The notes under the pieces are model-generated. The model was not told the origin of the DNA and did no database searches. It worked only from the letters and a program-made list of their open reading frames with translations. The translations under genes were made by a program, and so were the position numbers. 64,000 bases of DNA from JBMNFI01 sp050949225 (GTDB taxonomy: Bacteria > Bacillota > Dehalobacteriia > UBA4068): positions 62,001-126,000 of the forward strand of contig JBMNFI010000002.1 of the NCBI GenBank assembly GCA_050949225.1, given 5' to 3'. This document shows positions 8,889-16,927 of this stretch, in pieces; position 1 is the first letter of the stretch, and the number at the start of each line of letters is the position of its first letter.

Positions 8889-9980
8889 ATGGTAGATTTT
8901 GCCAGAAGACAGATCAAGAAAATGCCAGATCCGCCACCGGCAGTATTGCCGGAGGACTTAAAGGCTAAATATGGTGTGGATGAACTGGTTTTTATGAACC
9001 TTAATGAAAATCCCTACGGACCTTCGCCAAAAGCTATAGAGGCTGTTCGTGCAGCGGCAGAGCAGTTTAATCGCTATGCGGAGCCGAGTTGTTTAAAATT
9101 GAGACGTAAAATAGCGCAACCTTTAGAAATTGATCCAGACCAAATCGTGGTAGGAAATGGTTGTGATGCTTTGATCACTTATTTTTCCAAAGCCTATATC
9201 AATGAAGGCGATAATGTAGTGGTAGCAGATCCTAGCTTTGGTTGCTATGATGCCTCCGTTGTTCCCCAGGGTGGCGTGATGAAAAAAGTCAAGGTTGATG
9301 AAAAAATGCGCTATTCTTTACCGGACATTTTAAAGGCGATAGATGAGAAAACAAAAATGGTTATTATTTGTAACCCTAATAATCCTACGGCAACGGCTGT
9401 TCATAAGCAAGAGGTAGCGGATTTTATGGACAAGGTTCCTGCACACTGCATAGTCTTGTTTGATGAAGCTTATCGTGATTTTGCTAATCCCGAAAGCTAT
9501 CCGGACACTTTGCCTTATGTTAAAGAGGGTCGAAATGTTTTGATCATGCGCACCTTTTCTAAATTCCATGGGCTGGCCGGTCAGCGTATTGGATATTTAA
9601 TCGGTACACCACAATTGGTGAAGATCTTTAAAAAAATTATTGAAACTTTCCCGGTTAATATTTTAGCACAAAAAGCTGCAGAAGCAGCTGTGGATGATGT
9701 TGAATATGCTGCTTTTGTTCGAGAAAGAACGTTAGAGGACCGTAATTATTTGATTTCCGAGCTTAAAAAATTAGGTGTTGACAGCACTGAATCGGAAGGC
9801 AATTTCCTTTTTGTTAATTATCACAGGGATGCCGATGAGGTTTGTCGGGAATTATTGAAAAGAGGGTTTGTAACCAGACCCGGCTCTCTTTGGGGGTTTC
9901 CGGAGTGGTCAAGAATATCTTTAGCGACCACCGAACAATTGCAAAAATTTGTAGCGGCTTTAAAAGATATTTTAAAGTAA
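8889..9980 (+). CDS. class I/II pyridoxal-phosphate aminotransferase, HisC-like (probably aromatic amino acid aminotransferase)
   Basis: A 363-residue fold-type I aminotransferase related to HisC. It has NLNENPYGPSPKA near the N-terminus, the cofactor-binding CNPNNPT and FDEAY motifs (Asn162, Asp192, Tyr195), the Schiff-base Lys225 in TFSKFHGLAG and a C-terminal Arg region (WSRISLATTEQ). A second HisC homologue sits in the his operon at 62919-63977, so this copy probably has another job. Its position 26 bp before iorA points to transamination of tryptophan, phenylalanine or tyrosine to arylpyruvates, the IorAB substrates. The substrate is inferred from context. Confidence 0.85.
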   Translation: MVDFARRQIKKMPDPPPAVLPEDLKAKYGVDELVFMNLNENPYGPSPKAIEAVRAAAEQFNRYAEPSCLKLRRKIAQPLEIDPDQIVVGNGCDALITYFSKAYINEGDNVVVADPSFGCYDASVVPQGGVMKKVKVDEKMRYSLPDILKAIDEKTKMVIICNPNNPTATAVHKQEVADFMDKVPAHCIVLFDEAYRDFANPESYPDTLPYVKEGRNVLIMRTFSKFHGLAGQRIGYLIGTPQLVKIFKKIIETFPVNILAQKAAEAAVDDVEYAAFVRERTLEDRNYLISELKKLGVDSTESEGNFLFVNYHRDADEVCRELLKRGFVTRPGSLWGFPEWSRISLATTEQLQKFVAALKDILK

Positions 9981-10006
9981 ACCAGGTTTAAGTGGAGGTT
10001 GATCGA

Positions 10007-11881
10007 GTGCAGAAAATTTTGAGCGGCAATGAAGCTGTGGCGCAAGCTGCTTTAGTTTCCGGGGCTAAGGTAATTACCGGTTACCCCGGCACACCATCTT
10101 CAGAAGTGATTTCTTCGCTTTTAAAAAGGCGGGATCTAAAGGATCGAAAAATTGAATGGTCAACAAATGAAAAGGTCGCCTTTGAGATTGCCGCGGCGGC
10201 TGCTTGGGCAGGACAAAGAGCTATGTGTACGATGAAGATGTCCGGTCTTAACGTGGCTTATGATTCAGTTATTGGTGTGGCTTATTCCGGTTGTAACGGT
10301 GGTTTAGTGATCTATGTTACTGATGATCCCGGAGTGACTACCGGGATGTGTGAGCAAGACAGCCGCGGCTTTGCTTTGATGTCGGATATGGTAATGCTGG
10401 AGCCGGCAAATGTTCAGGAGTCATATGATCTTGTTAAAGAGGCTTTTCTAATTTCGGAGGCAATTCAAACGCCGGTATTTGTTCGTTCAGTTACCAATGT
10501 AGCGCAGGCCTATAGTTCTGTAGAGGTTTCAGAGACCGCGCTTTCTCCGGAGCGTCCTTTGTCTTTGGAAAAGGACATCAGCCGTTTTACTAAAGCCGGT
10601 CCGGTTATTTGTACTAATCAACATAAGCGCTTGATTGCTAGTTTGACCTGGGCAGAAGTCTTAATTGAAGAAAAAAAACTCAACAAAATGTCCTTGGATG
10701 GACCAGTGGGTGGATTGGGTGTGATTAGTTCCGGTGTTGTTAACTCTTATGTGCCGGAGGCCGCTTATCTGGCTCAAAAATATGGTTTAGATGTTGGGGA
10801 CTTTTCCGTTTTGCGACTTTCCGCTTCTGTTCCTCTGCCGAAAAAGAAATTACAGTCGATGATTTTACATTGTGATACTTTATTAGTTTTAGAGGAATTA
10901 GAACCTCATGTAGAAAGAGAGGTTTACATAGAAGCTTTTAAATTACAGAAGGACTTGCGTATTATCGGCAAAGAAAATGAGGGTGTTTTGAGTCGTTTTG
11001 GTGAATATAATGCTGCCGTTTGTGCCATGGGCTTTTTTGCTGCGTTGGGTAAAGAGCAGCCACCGGAACTTATGACAGACGATCAAACGGCCGAAAAGCT
11101 TTGTGCGATGCGCCCTATTACGACTTGTGCAGGTTGCCCGCATCGCGGCACTTTTATGAGTATTAACAAGGCCTTACGTAGTCTAGGCTATAAGCGTGAG
11201 GAGGTCATGATTTGTGGTGATATTGGCTGCACTATTTTGGGTATGAACCCTCCTTTTAATACCTTATGGACGGAACTTTCCATGGGTGCAAGCATTGCTC
11301 AAGCGCAAGGCTTTGTTTATAGCGGTGTAAAAACTCCGGTTATTGCTATGATTGGTGATTCTACCTTTTTTCATGCCGGACTGCCTGCTTTAGCAAATGC
11401 TGTTCAGCAGGGCACTGACATGACAATTGTAATTATGGATAATGGTTGGACGGCCATGACCGGCATGCAGGTAAATCCGGCTTCTGCTCAAGCTTATCAA
11501 AATCCCGGCGGCAAACAAATAGATGTTGAAAAAGTTGTGCGTGGTTTGGGGGTTGATCAACTATGGGTGGTTGATCCATATGAATTACTTGAAACAACAG
11601 AGGCGATGGTGCAGGCCTTAAAGTCCTCCGGAGTAAAGGTTGTTTTATGTCGGAGAGAGTGCGCCATTCAGGCTGCTCGGCGTCAGGTTAAACATTTTGA
11701 AATGGCTGTAGAACCGGATCATTGTAGTTTTTGTAAAATTTGTATTAATATTACTGGTTGTGCGGCGCTTACTATTGGCAAGAATGCGATAGAGATTGAT
11801 CCAATGCAGTGTAATGGTTGTGGAATTTGCAGCTATGTTTGCCCCACATCGGCTATCAGCAAACAAGGGGGCCAGATTTAA
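10007..11881 (+). CDS. iorA: indolepyruvate:ferredoxin oxidoreductase, alpha subunit
   Basis: IorA with IorB oxidatively decarboxylates arylpyruvates to aryl-acetyl-CoA and reduces ferredoxin. The protein (624 residues from GTG 10007, with GGAGG 7 bases upstream; another in-frame GTG lies at 9992) has the N-terminal GYPGTPSSEVI domain, a thiamine-pyrophosphate domain (TTCAGCPHRGTF, CGDIGCTILGMNPP, MIGDSTFFHAG) and a C-terminal ferredoxin-like domain with two cysteine clusters (CSFCKICINITGC; CNGCGICSYVCP). Its stop overlaps the iorB start by one base, indicating translational coupling. Confidence 0.95.
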   Translation: MQKILSGNEAVAQAALVSGAKVITGYPGTPSSEVISSLLKRRDLKDRKIEWSTNEKVAFEIAAAAAWAGQRAMCTMKMSGLNVAYDSVIGVAYSGCNGGLVIYVTDDPGVTTGMCEQDSRGFALMSDMVMLEPANVQESYDLVKEAFLISEAIQTPVFVRSVTNVAQAYSSVEVSETALSPERPLSLEKDISRFTKAGPVICTNQHKRLIASLTWAEVLIEEKKLNKMSLDGPVGGLGVISSGVVNSYVPEAAYLAQKYGLDVGDFSVLRLSASVPLPKKKLQSMILHCDTLLVLEELEPHVEREVYIEAFKLQKDLRIIGKENEGVLSRFGEYNAAVCAMGFFAALGKEQPPELMTDDQTAEKLCAMRPITTCAGCPHRGTFMSINKALRSLGYKREEVMICGDIGCTILGMNPPFNTLWTELSMGASIAQAQGFVYSGVKTPVIAMIGDSTFFHAGLPALANAVQQGTDMTIVIMDNGWTAMTGMQVNPASAQAYQNPGGKQIDVEKVVRGLGVDQLWVVDPYELLETTEAMVQALKSSGVKVVLCRRECAIQAARRQVKHFEMAVEPDHCSFCKICINITGCAALTIGKNAIEIDPMQCNGCGICSYVCPTSAISKQGGQI

Positions 11882-12468
11882 TGGACAGGTTATTCAATAT
11901 CTATATGGTAGGTATCGGTGGTCAAGGGGTTTTATCATTAGCTGATTTACTTTGTCGTGCGGCACACCAAGAGAAAATACCCTTTAATTACTATCCCACC
12001 AAAGGGATGTCGCAAAGGGGAGGATTTGTGAAAGCCCAAGTTCGTCTGGGCAGTGTTCATGTGGGTGCTGCTATTCCCCCTAAGGGTGCTGATTTAGTGA
12101 TCTCTATGGAAATTTCCGAAACTTTGAAGGCTCTGCCTTATTTAAAGCCACAGGGACAGGTTCTTTTATATGGGAATCGTTGGGAAACCACAGCAGTAAT
12201 GACCGGTAATGCTCATTATCCCGCAGCTGATCAGGTGATTAATCAAATAGAAAAGTCATTGGGGGATGTTTTATATATAGAAGATGATCATGAGTTTAAG
12301 GGTAAAGAGAATCTTTATGTTTTGGGAGTGGCAATTGCCAAGACGGAATTGAGAGAACTGTTTCGGCCGGAGCAGCTTCTAGAGAGCATTAAAAAGCGTT
12401 GGCCAAAGGCTGCAAAAGAAAATTGTGCGGCCTTCATTGCGGGTTATCGAACAATTGGTCAAACATAG
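11881..12468 (+). CDS. iorB: indolepyruvate:ferredoxin oxidoreductase, beta subunit
   Basis: A 195-residue pyruvate/ketoisovalerate oxidoreductase gamma-domain protein beginning with the characteristic MVGIGGQGVLSLADLL and containing TKGMSQRGGFVKAQVRLG. It is the small subunit of the IorAB complex. The start codon overlaps the iorA stop (TAATG), with a G-rich site upstream. The next gene, an ADP-forming acyl-CoA synthetase, would use the acyl-CoA product. Confidence 0.95.
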   Translation: MDRLFNIYMVGIGGQGVLSLADLLCRAAHQEKIPFNYYPTKGMSQRGGFVKAQVRLGSVHVGAAIPPKGADLVISMEISETLKALPYLKPQGQVLLYGNRWETTAVMTGNAHYPAADQVINQIEKSLGDVLYIEDDHEFKGKENLYVLGVAIAKTELRELFRPEQLLESIKKRWPKAAKENCAAFIAGYRTIGQT

Positions 12469-12491
12469 AGTTTAAAGAAAAGAGTGATAAA

Positions 12492-14561
12492 ATGACTTTA
12501 AAGGCTTTTTTTCAACCACGAGGAATTGTGGTTGCCGGCTCTGCTTCGCCCGGTAAATTGGGTTATGTTTTGCTAAAAGGTTTAAAAAAAGGTGGCTTTA
12601 AAGCTATATATGCTGTTAACCCTAAGGGCCAAGGCTTAGAAGGCATTGAGGGTTTTTGTTCGGCGCAAAAAATTGAAAAACCGGTAGACTTAGTGATAGT
12701 TGCCACACCGGCTGCGGCTGTTTGTGATGTTTTGACAGATTGCGGTAAAGCCGGCATAAAAGCAGCAATCATTATTAGCAGTGGTTTTTCTGAGGTGGGA
12801 AACAGAAAGGGAGAAGATGCCATCAGGGATGTTGCTAAAAAATATGGCATTCGTTATATGGGTCCTAATTGTGCCGGCATGGTTAATACTTCTTGTGATC
12901 TTTGCGCAACTTTAGAAACTATTCCATCTGCCGGCAAAGTAGCCTTTATTTCACAAAGCGGCGCTATGGGTGGCCTGTTTATGTCCTTGGCTAAAGAACA
13001 TAATTTGGGCATTTCCAAATTTGTGAGCTATGGTAATGGCGGTGATTTGAATGAGCTGGATTTTCTGAGCTATTTGCGCGATGATCCGGAAACAGATGTG
13101 ATTGCTCTTTATCTGGAAAACATTAAGAGTGGACGCCAATTTAGTATTGAGATGTATGAGGTTACACGTGTTAAGCCGGTGGTGGTCATTAAGTCGGGGC
13201 GGACAGCTGCCGGCAAGAGGGCAACATTATCGCATACAGGATCTTTAGCGGGTATGGATGCTATTTATGATGCAGCCTTTCTGACTTCAGGAGCCGTGCG
13301 TGTTGATAATATGGAGCAAATGTTGGATGTTTGTAAATGTTTTTCATTGCTGCCTCCTATGAGGGGTGATCGTTTAGCGGTTGTAACTAATTCCGGGGGA
13401 CCGGGGGTTATGGCAGCGGATGTTGCCGATTCGATGAAGCTGGTTTTGAATGAGCCGACGGAGTCTTGTAAAAGTCTTTTAAAGGGTTTTTTATCCCCGC
13501 ATGCCAGCACACAAAACCCCATCGATCTTACAGTCGAAGGCTCCGGAGAGGATTATCGTAGAGTACTTAACTATATTTTGCCGCAAAATGATGCGGCTTT
13601 AGCAATCTATGTTGGTACACCATATCTTAAAGCTTTACCATTAGCAAAAGGTCTTGCTGCAGCAGCGAAAAAGAATGAAAAACCGATTACAAGTTTTTTT
13701 GTAGTTGGTCCTGATCTGCCGGAAGCCTTGGCTGTTTTGGAAGAAGCACAAATTCCCGTGATGCCTTCGGTGGAAAGGGCTGTTTTTGCTATAGGAAAAA
13801 TGGCTGAATATTATAAATATCTGGATAGGGAGGCTAACTTTCCTACCTCTCCTAAATCTGTGGGTAAGATAAATTGGATGAGAAGGTCTTTAGAGGAGTT
13901 TAGCTTTAACAATAAAAATCCTTTGCCGGAGCATTTGGCTATGACTTTATTGAGACGGCATGATATCAATGTTCCACCCTTTGAATTTGTTAAAGATGCC
14001 GCAGGACTTGTGGCTGCTTCACAGAAAATCGCTTATCCACAAGTGATGAAGATTGTTTCACCACAGATAATCCACAAAAGTGATTGCGGTGGTGTAATTT
14101 TAGATATTAAGAATATAGAGGAATCTAAAAAGGCTTTAACTCGCTTACAGAATTTGGCGAGACAACAAGCGGCGGAGTTTACCGGTGCGATTATTTATCC
14201 CCTTTTACCTAAGGGACAGGAGTTATTTCTTGGTCTGAGTCGGGACGTTAATTTCGGTCCGATTATCGCCTTTGGTATGGGTGGCATTTACATAGAAACT
14301 ATCAAGGATATTATCTTTAGAGTGGCGCCTGTTGATATTAGAGAGGCCGAGGAGATGATTAAATCTATTCACTGTTATCCGATTTTGCTGGGTCAAAGGG
14401 GGCAAAAAGGTGTTGATTTGAAAGCCCTGGCAAAAACCATTGTGAAATTTTCACAGCTGCCCTTTTTCTATCCTGATCTGGCGGAGGCTGATCTTAATCC
14501 GCTTTTTGCCTATAGTGATGGGGTGGTGGCGGCCGATATTCGTATTTTACCTCAGAAATAG
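12492..14561 (+). CDS. ADP-forming acetate/aryl-acetate CoA ligase (fused alpha and beta domains)
   Basis: A 689-residue NDP-forming acyl-CoA synthetase. Order: CoA-binding Rossmann domain (residues 1-130, GIVVAGSASPGKLG), succinyl-CoA-ligase-like domains (ISQSGAMGG; phosphohistidine region TLSHTGSLAGMDA) and a C-terminal ATP-grasp domain (from about residue 480, PQVMKIVSPQIIHKSDCGGV). It converts acyl-CoA, ADP and phosphate to acid, CoA and ATP. Beside iorAB it would conserve energy from aryl-acetyl-CoA during amino acid fermentation, a scheme well known in archaea. Weak ribosome site (AAAAGAGTG); the open frame extends upstream into iorB but the ATG at 12492 fits the family. Confidence 0.92.
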   Translation: MTLKAFFQPRGIVVAGSASPGKLGYVLLKGLKKGGFKAIYAVNPKGQGLEGIEGFCSAQKIEKPVDLVIVATPAAAVCDVLTDCGKAGIKAAIIISSGFSEVGNRKGEDAIRDVAKKYGIRYMGPNCAGMVNTSCDLCATLETIPSAGKVAFISQSGAMGGLFMSLAKEHNLGISKFVSYGNGGDLNELDFLSYLRDDPETDVIALYLENIKSGRQFSIEMYEVTRVKPVVVIKSGRTAAGKRATLSHTGSLAGMDAIYDAAFLTSGAVRVDNMEQMLDVCKCFSLLPPMRGDRLAVVTNSGGPGVMAADVADSMKLVLNEPTESCKSLLKGFLSPHASTQNPIDLTVEGSGEDYRRVLNYILPQNDAALAIYVGTPYLKALPLAKGLAAAAKKNEKPITSFFVVGPDLPEALAVLEEAQIPVMPSVERAVFAIGKMAEYYKYLDREANFPTSPKSVGKINWMRRSLEEFSFNNKNPLPEHLAMTLLRRHDINVPPFEFVKDAAGLVAASQKIAYPQVMKIVSPQIIHKSDCGGVILDIKNIEESKKALTRLQNLARQQAAEFTGAIIYPLLPKGQELFLGLSRDVNFGPIIAFGMGGIYIETIKDIIFRVAPVDIREAEEMIKSIHCYPILLGQRGQKGVDLKALAKTIVKFSQLPFFYPDLAEADLNPLFAYSDGVVAADIRILPQK

Positions 14562-14639
14562 CTTGCTGTGCTTGCACGGATAAAAGCCCGTCCTCATATA
14601 ATACAAATATAAAAAATTGTATAAAGGGGGCGTTTAGTT

Positions 14640-14867
14640 TTGAAAGGAGGTAAACAAATATTACTGACTTTTGTTAATGTTTCCGAAGCGATCAGGCTGG
14701 AAAAAATATGTATACAGGCCGGAATAGAAGGGAGCTTAATCCCGACACCCCGCTGGATTAGTAATTCTTGCAGTCTGAGCTGGAGCAGTCCCTATTCTTA
14801 TAAAGCAGCGATTTTAGGTCTAGCTAAAGAGCGTGGTCTTCAAGTGAAAGAATTTAGGGAATATTGA
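14640..14867 (+). CDS. DUF3343 family small protein
   Basis: A 75-residue protein with the DUF3343 pattern: an N-terminal strand, SEAIRLEKICIQAGI, then LIPTPRWISNSCSLSW with one conserved cysteine. Related proteins have been proposed as sulfur or selenium carriers; this is not shown here. The start appears to be TTG at 14640 with GGGGG about 9 bases upstream; an AGGAGG inside codons 2-4 makes a slightly later start possible. It may be the last gene of the ior operon, as a hairpin terminator follows at 14885. Confidence 0.7.
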   Translation: MKGGKQILLTFVNVSEAIRLEKICIQAGIEGSLIPTPRWISNSCSLSWSSPYSYKAAILGLAKERGLQVKEFREY

Positions 14868-14884
14868 CCAATGGAATATATTAA

Positions 14885-14917
14885 AGGACAGATCGTATGA
14901 TCTGTCCTCTTTTGTTT
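14885..14917 (+). terminator. rho-independent terminator after the ior operon
   Basis: AGGACAGATC-GTAT-GATCTGTCCT, a perfect 10-bp stem, followed by CTTTTGTTT. Confidence 0.8.
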
Positions 14918-15202
14918 GTTAAAATAAAGGAGTGTTTATTTTTTATAATTTATATGATATGATACAGCATTAGAGAGGCTTATTAAATAAATGTGCCTTT
15001 CAAGAAAATGTTTGGATCAAAAAATCCGGGAAAGATTCCTTCTTCCTTGGGTGCTGTTATTTGTAAAAAAAGCGATGATAGTTAAAACTTTTTTAAAACC
15101 GGTAACGATTTTAGGTATTAGGAAAGAAATTACCTGCCTTTGCCAGGGTTTTTATAAAGAGCAAAAAACTAAAATAATATATAAGGATTGGAGAGTGAAT
15201 TA
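14918..15202. other. non-coding stretch between the DUF3343 gene and the nucleotidase-like gene
   Basis: Apart from the terminator at its left edge, this stretch holds AT-rich sequence likely to contain the promoter of the downstream gene (TATAAT-like sequences around 14945-14965). A 70-codon ORF at 14991-15203 has no ribosome site and no recognisable features and is not called. Confidence 0.5.
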
Positions 15203-16855
15203 ATGAAAAGATTTTCAATATTTATAACAATAATTTTACTAGTATGTGCCTTGTTTTTTACTACTGCAAGTGCTTCAACAGAATTGGAGATTGATGACCA
15301 AAAAATTGTTGGCAGCGGTACGGCATGCATTGTTTTTACGGCCAATTCTTTTGGACACGTACAGGAGAATAATATGGAGGGGGAAGAAACCCTGGGATAT
15401 GCTGCACTCAAAGGATTTATTGATAAAGAGACTAAAGAGGCCAGTGGTAAATTAGTTTTAGATGGCGGAAATGCTTTTGGCGGATCGGCTTTTGCTATTT
15501 TTGATCAAGGTAAAGCTGTGGCACAGATCATTTCTTCTGTGGATTATGATGCGATAATGCTGGGAGATTATGATTTAAATTATAATCAAGCTGCTTTGTC
15601 TGCACTTAAAAAAGAGGCGGGAGTGGAGTTTCTTTCTACCAATATTAAAAAAGATGGGCAAGCTCTTTTTGCTCCCAGCTTTATTAAAAAGATTGGTGGG
15701 ATCAAAATAGGCGTGATTGGCGTGACCTCACCACAAGCTGCAGAAAGTATTCACAATTGGGATAATCTAGACTATGGTACTGAGGAAAGCATAATTGCTG
15801 ATGTTCAGGCGACAATACAATCCTTGCAGGCTGACGGGGTGCAAATCATTATTGCTATTACTCGCTTAAAAAACGATTCTCCAACAGGTTTTACGGTGGA
15901 AAAACTGATTAAACAAACAGAAGGCCTTGATTATATTTTTGATGTTTCTTTTGATAATGTTGGCGATGGTTCAATTACTTCAACAGGTAAAACAATTGTT
16001 TTTAGAATAAAAGAGGATTTATCCCAAATAGCTATGCTGACGATTAAAAATTCTGAAGGTAAATTGAGCTTGCAGCCACAAATTTTTGATGCTGCAGATT
16101 TATTACCAAAGATTACTGATGATACCCCTTTGAACGAGAAGATTAAGCAAATGGCTGCAGATCGTCAGCAGGTTTTACAAAAAACTGTCTTTGTTAATCC
16201 GGTTGGGGTTTTAGACGGCAGTAAGGAAACCATTTTGGCAAAAGAGAGTAATCTGACACGCCTGATCACCTCTGCTTATCAGGAGGCTGCCGGAGCGGAT
16301 ATAGCCCTTTTATCAGGCAATGAGATTAAGTCATCTTTATACGAAGGTACGGTTACGAAGGGCCAAATATTGGAAGCTGTTCCTTTTTCTGAGGACGTTT
16401 TAGTTACTCAAAAAATACCGGGTAGCATAATTTTAGAAGCTCTGAAAGAAGGCCTGGATCCTCAAAAAGAATCCTTTTTGCATGGTGCGGGTCTGGCCGT
16501 AACATATCGGGATGCTGGAGCGGAGAGAGAGATTGTGAAAGTTTTGGTGGATGGTAAAAAGCTTGATGCAGATCAGGAATATCTGGTCGCCATGAGCAAT
16601 TTTTTAGCTAGGGGCGGTGATGGTTTTTCTATGTTTGCCTCGACGGAAACAGCTAAAACTTTTGATAAAATAGATAGTGTTGTAACCGATTATTTTACAC
16701 AGATTACTGATAAACAAATATTAGATAATGAGGATGAGGTTCGTTTTATTGCACAAAATGCCGACTCGGTCGGATGGTTTCCGTTGATTTTAGTAGTGGT
16801 AATTATTGCTGCGGCCATAGTAGCGGTAGTGTTTATCATTAAAAAAAGAAAATGA
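15203..16855 (+). CDS. membrane-anchored 5'-nucleotidase-like protein with degenerate metallophosphatase site
   Basis: A 550-residue exported protein: signal peptide (residues 1-30), metallophosphoesterase-like domain (about 35-330), 5'-nucleotidase C-terminal domain (about 345-510; ARGGDGFSMF retained) and a C-terminal membrane helix with a KKRK tail. The metal-binding motifs are altered: the TNDxHG position reads TANSFGH, GDxxxG reads GGNAFGG, GNHEFD reads GDYDLN, and the later GHxH is missing. The fold appears kept but two-metal catalysis is probably lost, so it may bind nucleotides or act as a surface protein. The ATG at 15203 is preferred over an upstream in-frame start at 15188. Confidence 0.8.
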   Translation: MKRFSIFITIILLVCALFFTTASASTELEIDDQKIVGSGTACIVFTANSFGHVQENNMEGEETLGYAALKGFIDKETKEASGKLVLDGGNAFGGSAFAIFDQGKAVAQIISSVDYDAIMLGDYDLNYNQAALSALKKEAGVEFLSTNIKKDGQALFAPSFIKKIGGIKIGVIGVTSPQAAESIHNWDNLDYGTEESIIADVQATIQSLQADGVQIIIAITRLKNDSPTGFTVEKLIKQTEGLDYIFDVSFDNVGDGSITSTGKTIVFRIKEDLSQIAMLTIKNSEGKLSLQPQIFDAADLLPKITDDTPLNEKIKQMAADRQQVLQKTVFVNPVGVLDGSKETILAKESNLTRLITSAYQEAAGADIALLSGNEIKSSLYEGTVTKGQILEAVPFSEDVLVTQKIPGSIILEALKEGLDPQKESFLHGAGLAVTYRDAGAEREIVKVLVDGKKLDADQEYLVAMSNFLARGGDGFSMFASTETAKTFDKIDSVVTDYFTQITDKQILDNEDEVRFIAQNADSVGWFPLILVVVIIAAAIVAVVFIIKKRK

Positions 16856-16880
16856 CAGCATAATTATTTAATTAGATAAT

Positions 16881-16922
16881 AAAGCAATGCTCCATCTTTT
16901 ATAAAAGATGGAGCATTGCTTT
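16881..16922. terminator. bidirectional terminator (42-bp perfect palindrome)
   Basis: AAAGCAATGCTCCATCTTTT and its exact complement meet without a loop between the convergent nucleotidase-like and penicillin-binding protein genes. A/T-rich ends on both sides fit termination in both directions. Confidence 0.85.
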
Positions 16923-16927
16923 ATTTG

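Noticed and set aside
14991..15203. 70-codon ORF before the nucleotidase-like gene
   Set aside because: No ribosome site, unusual composition for a protein here, and it occupies the likely promoter region.
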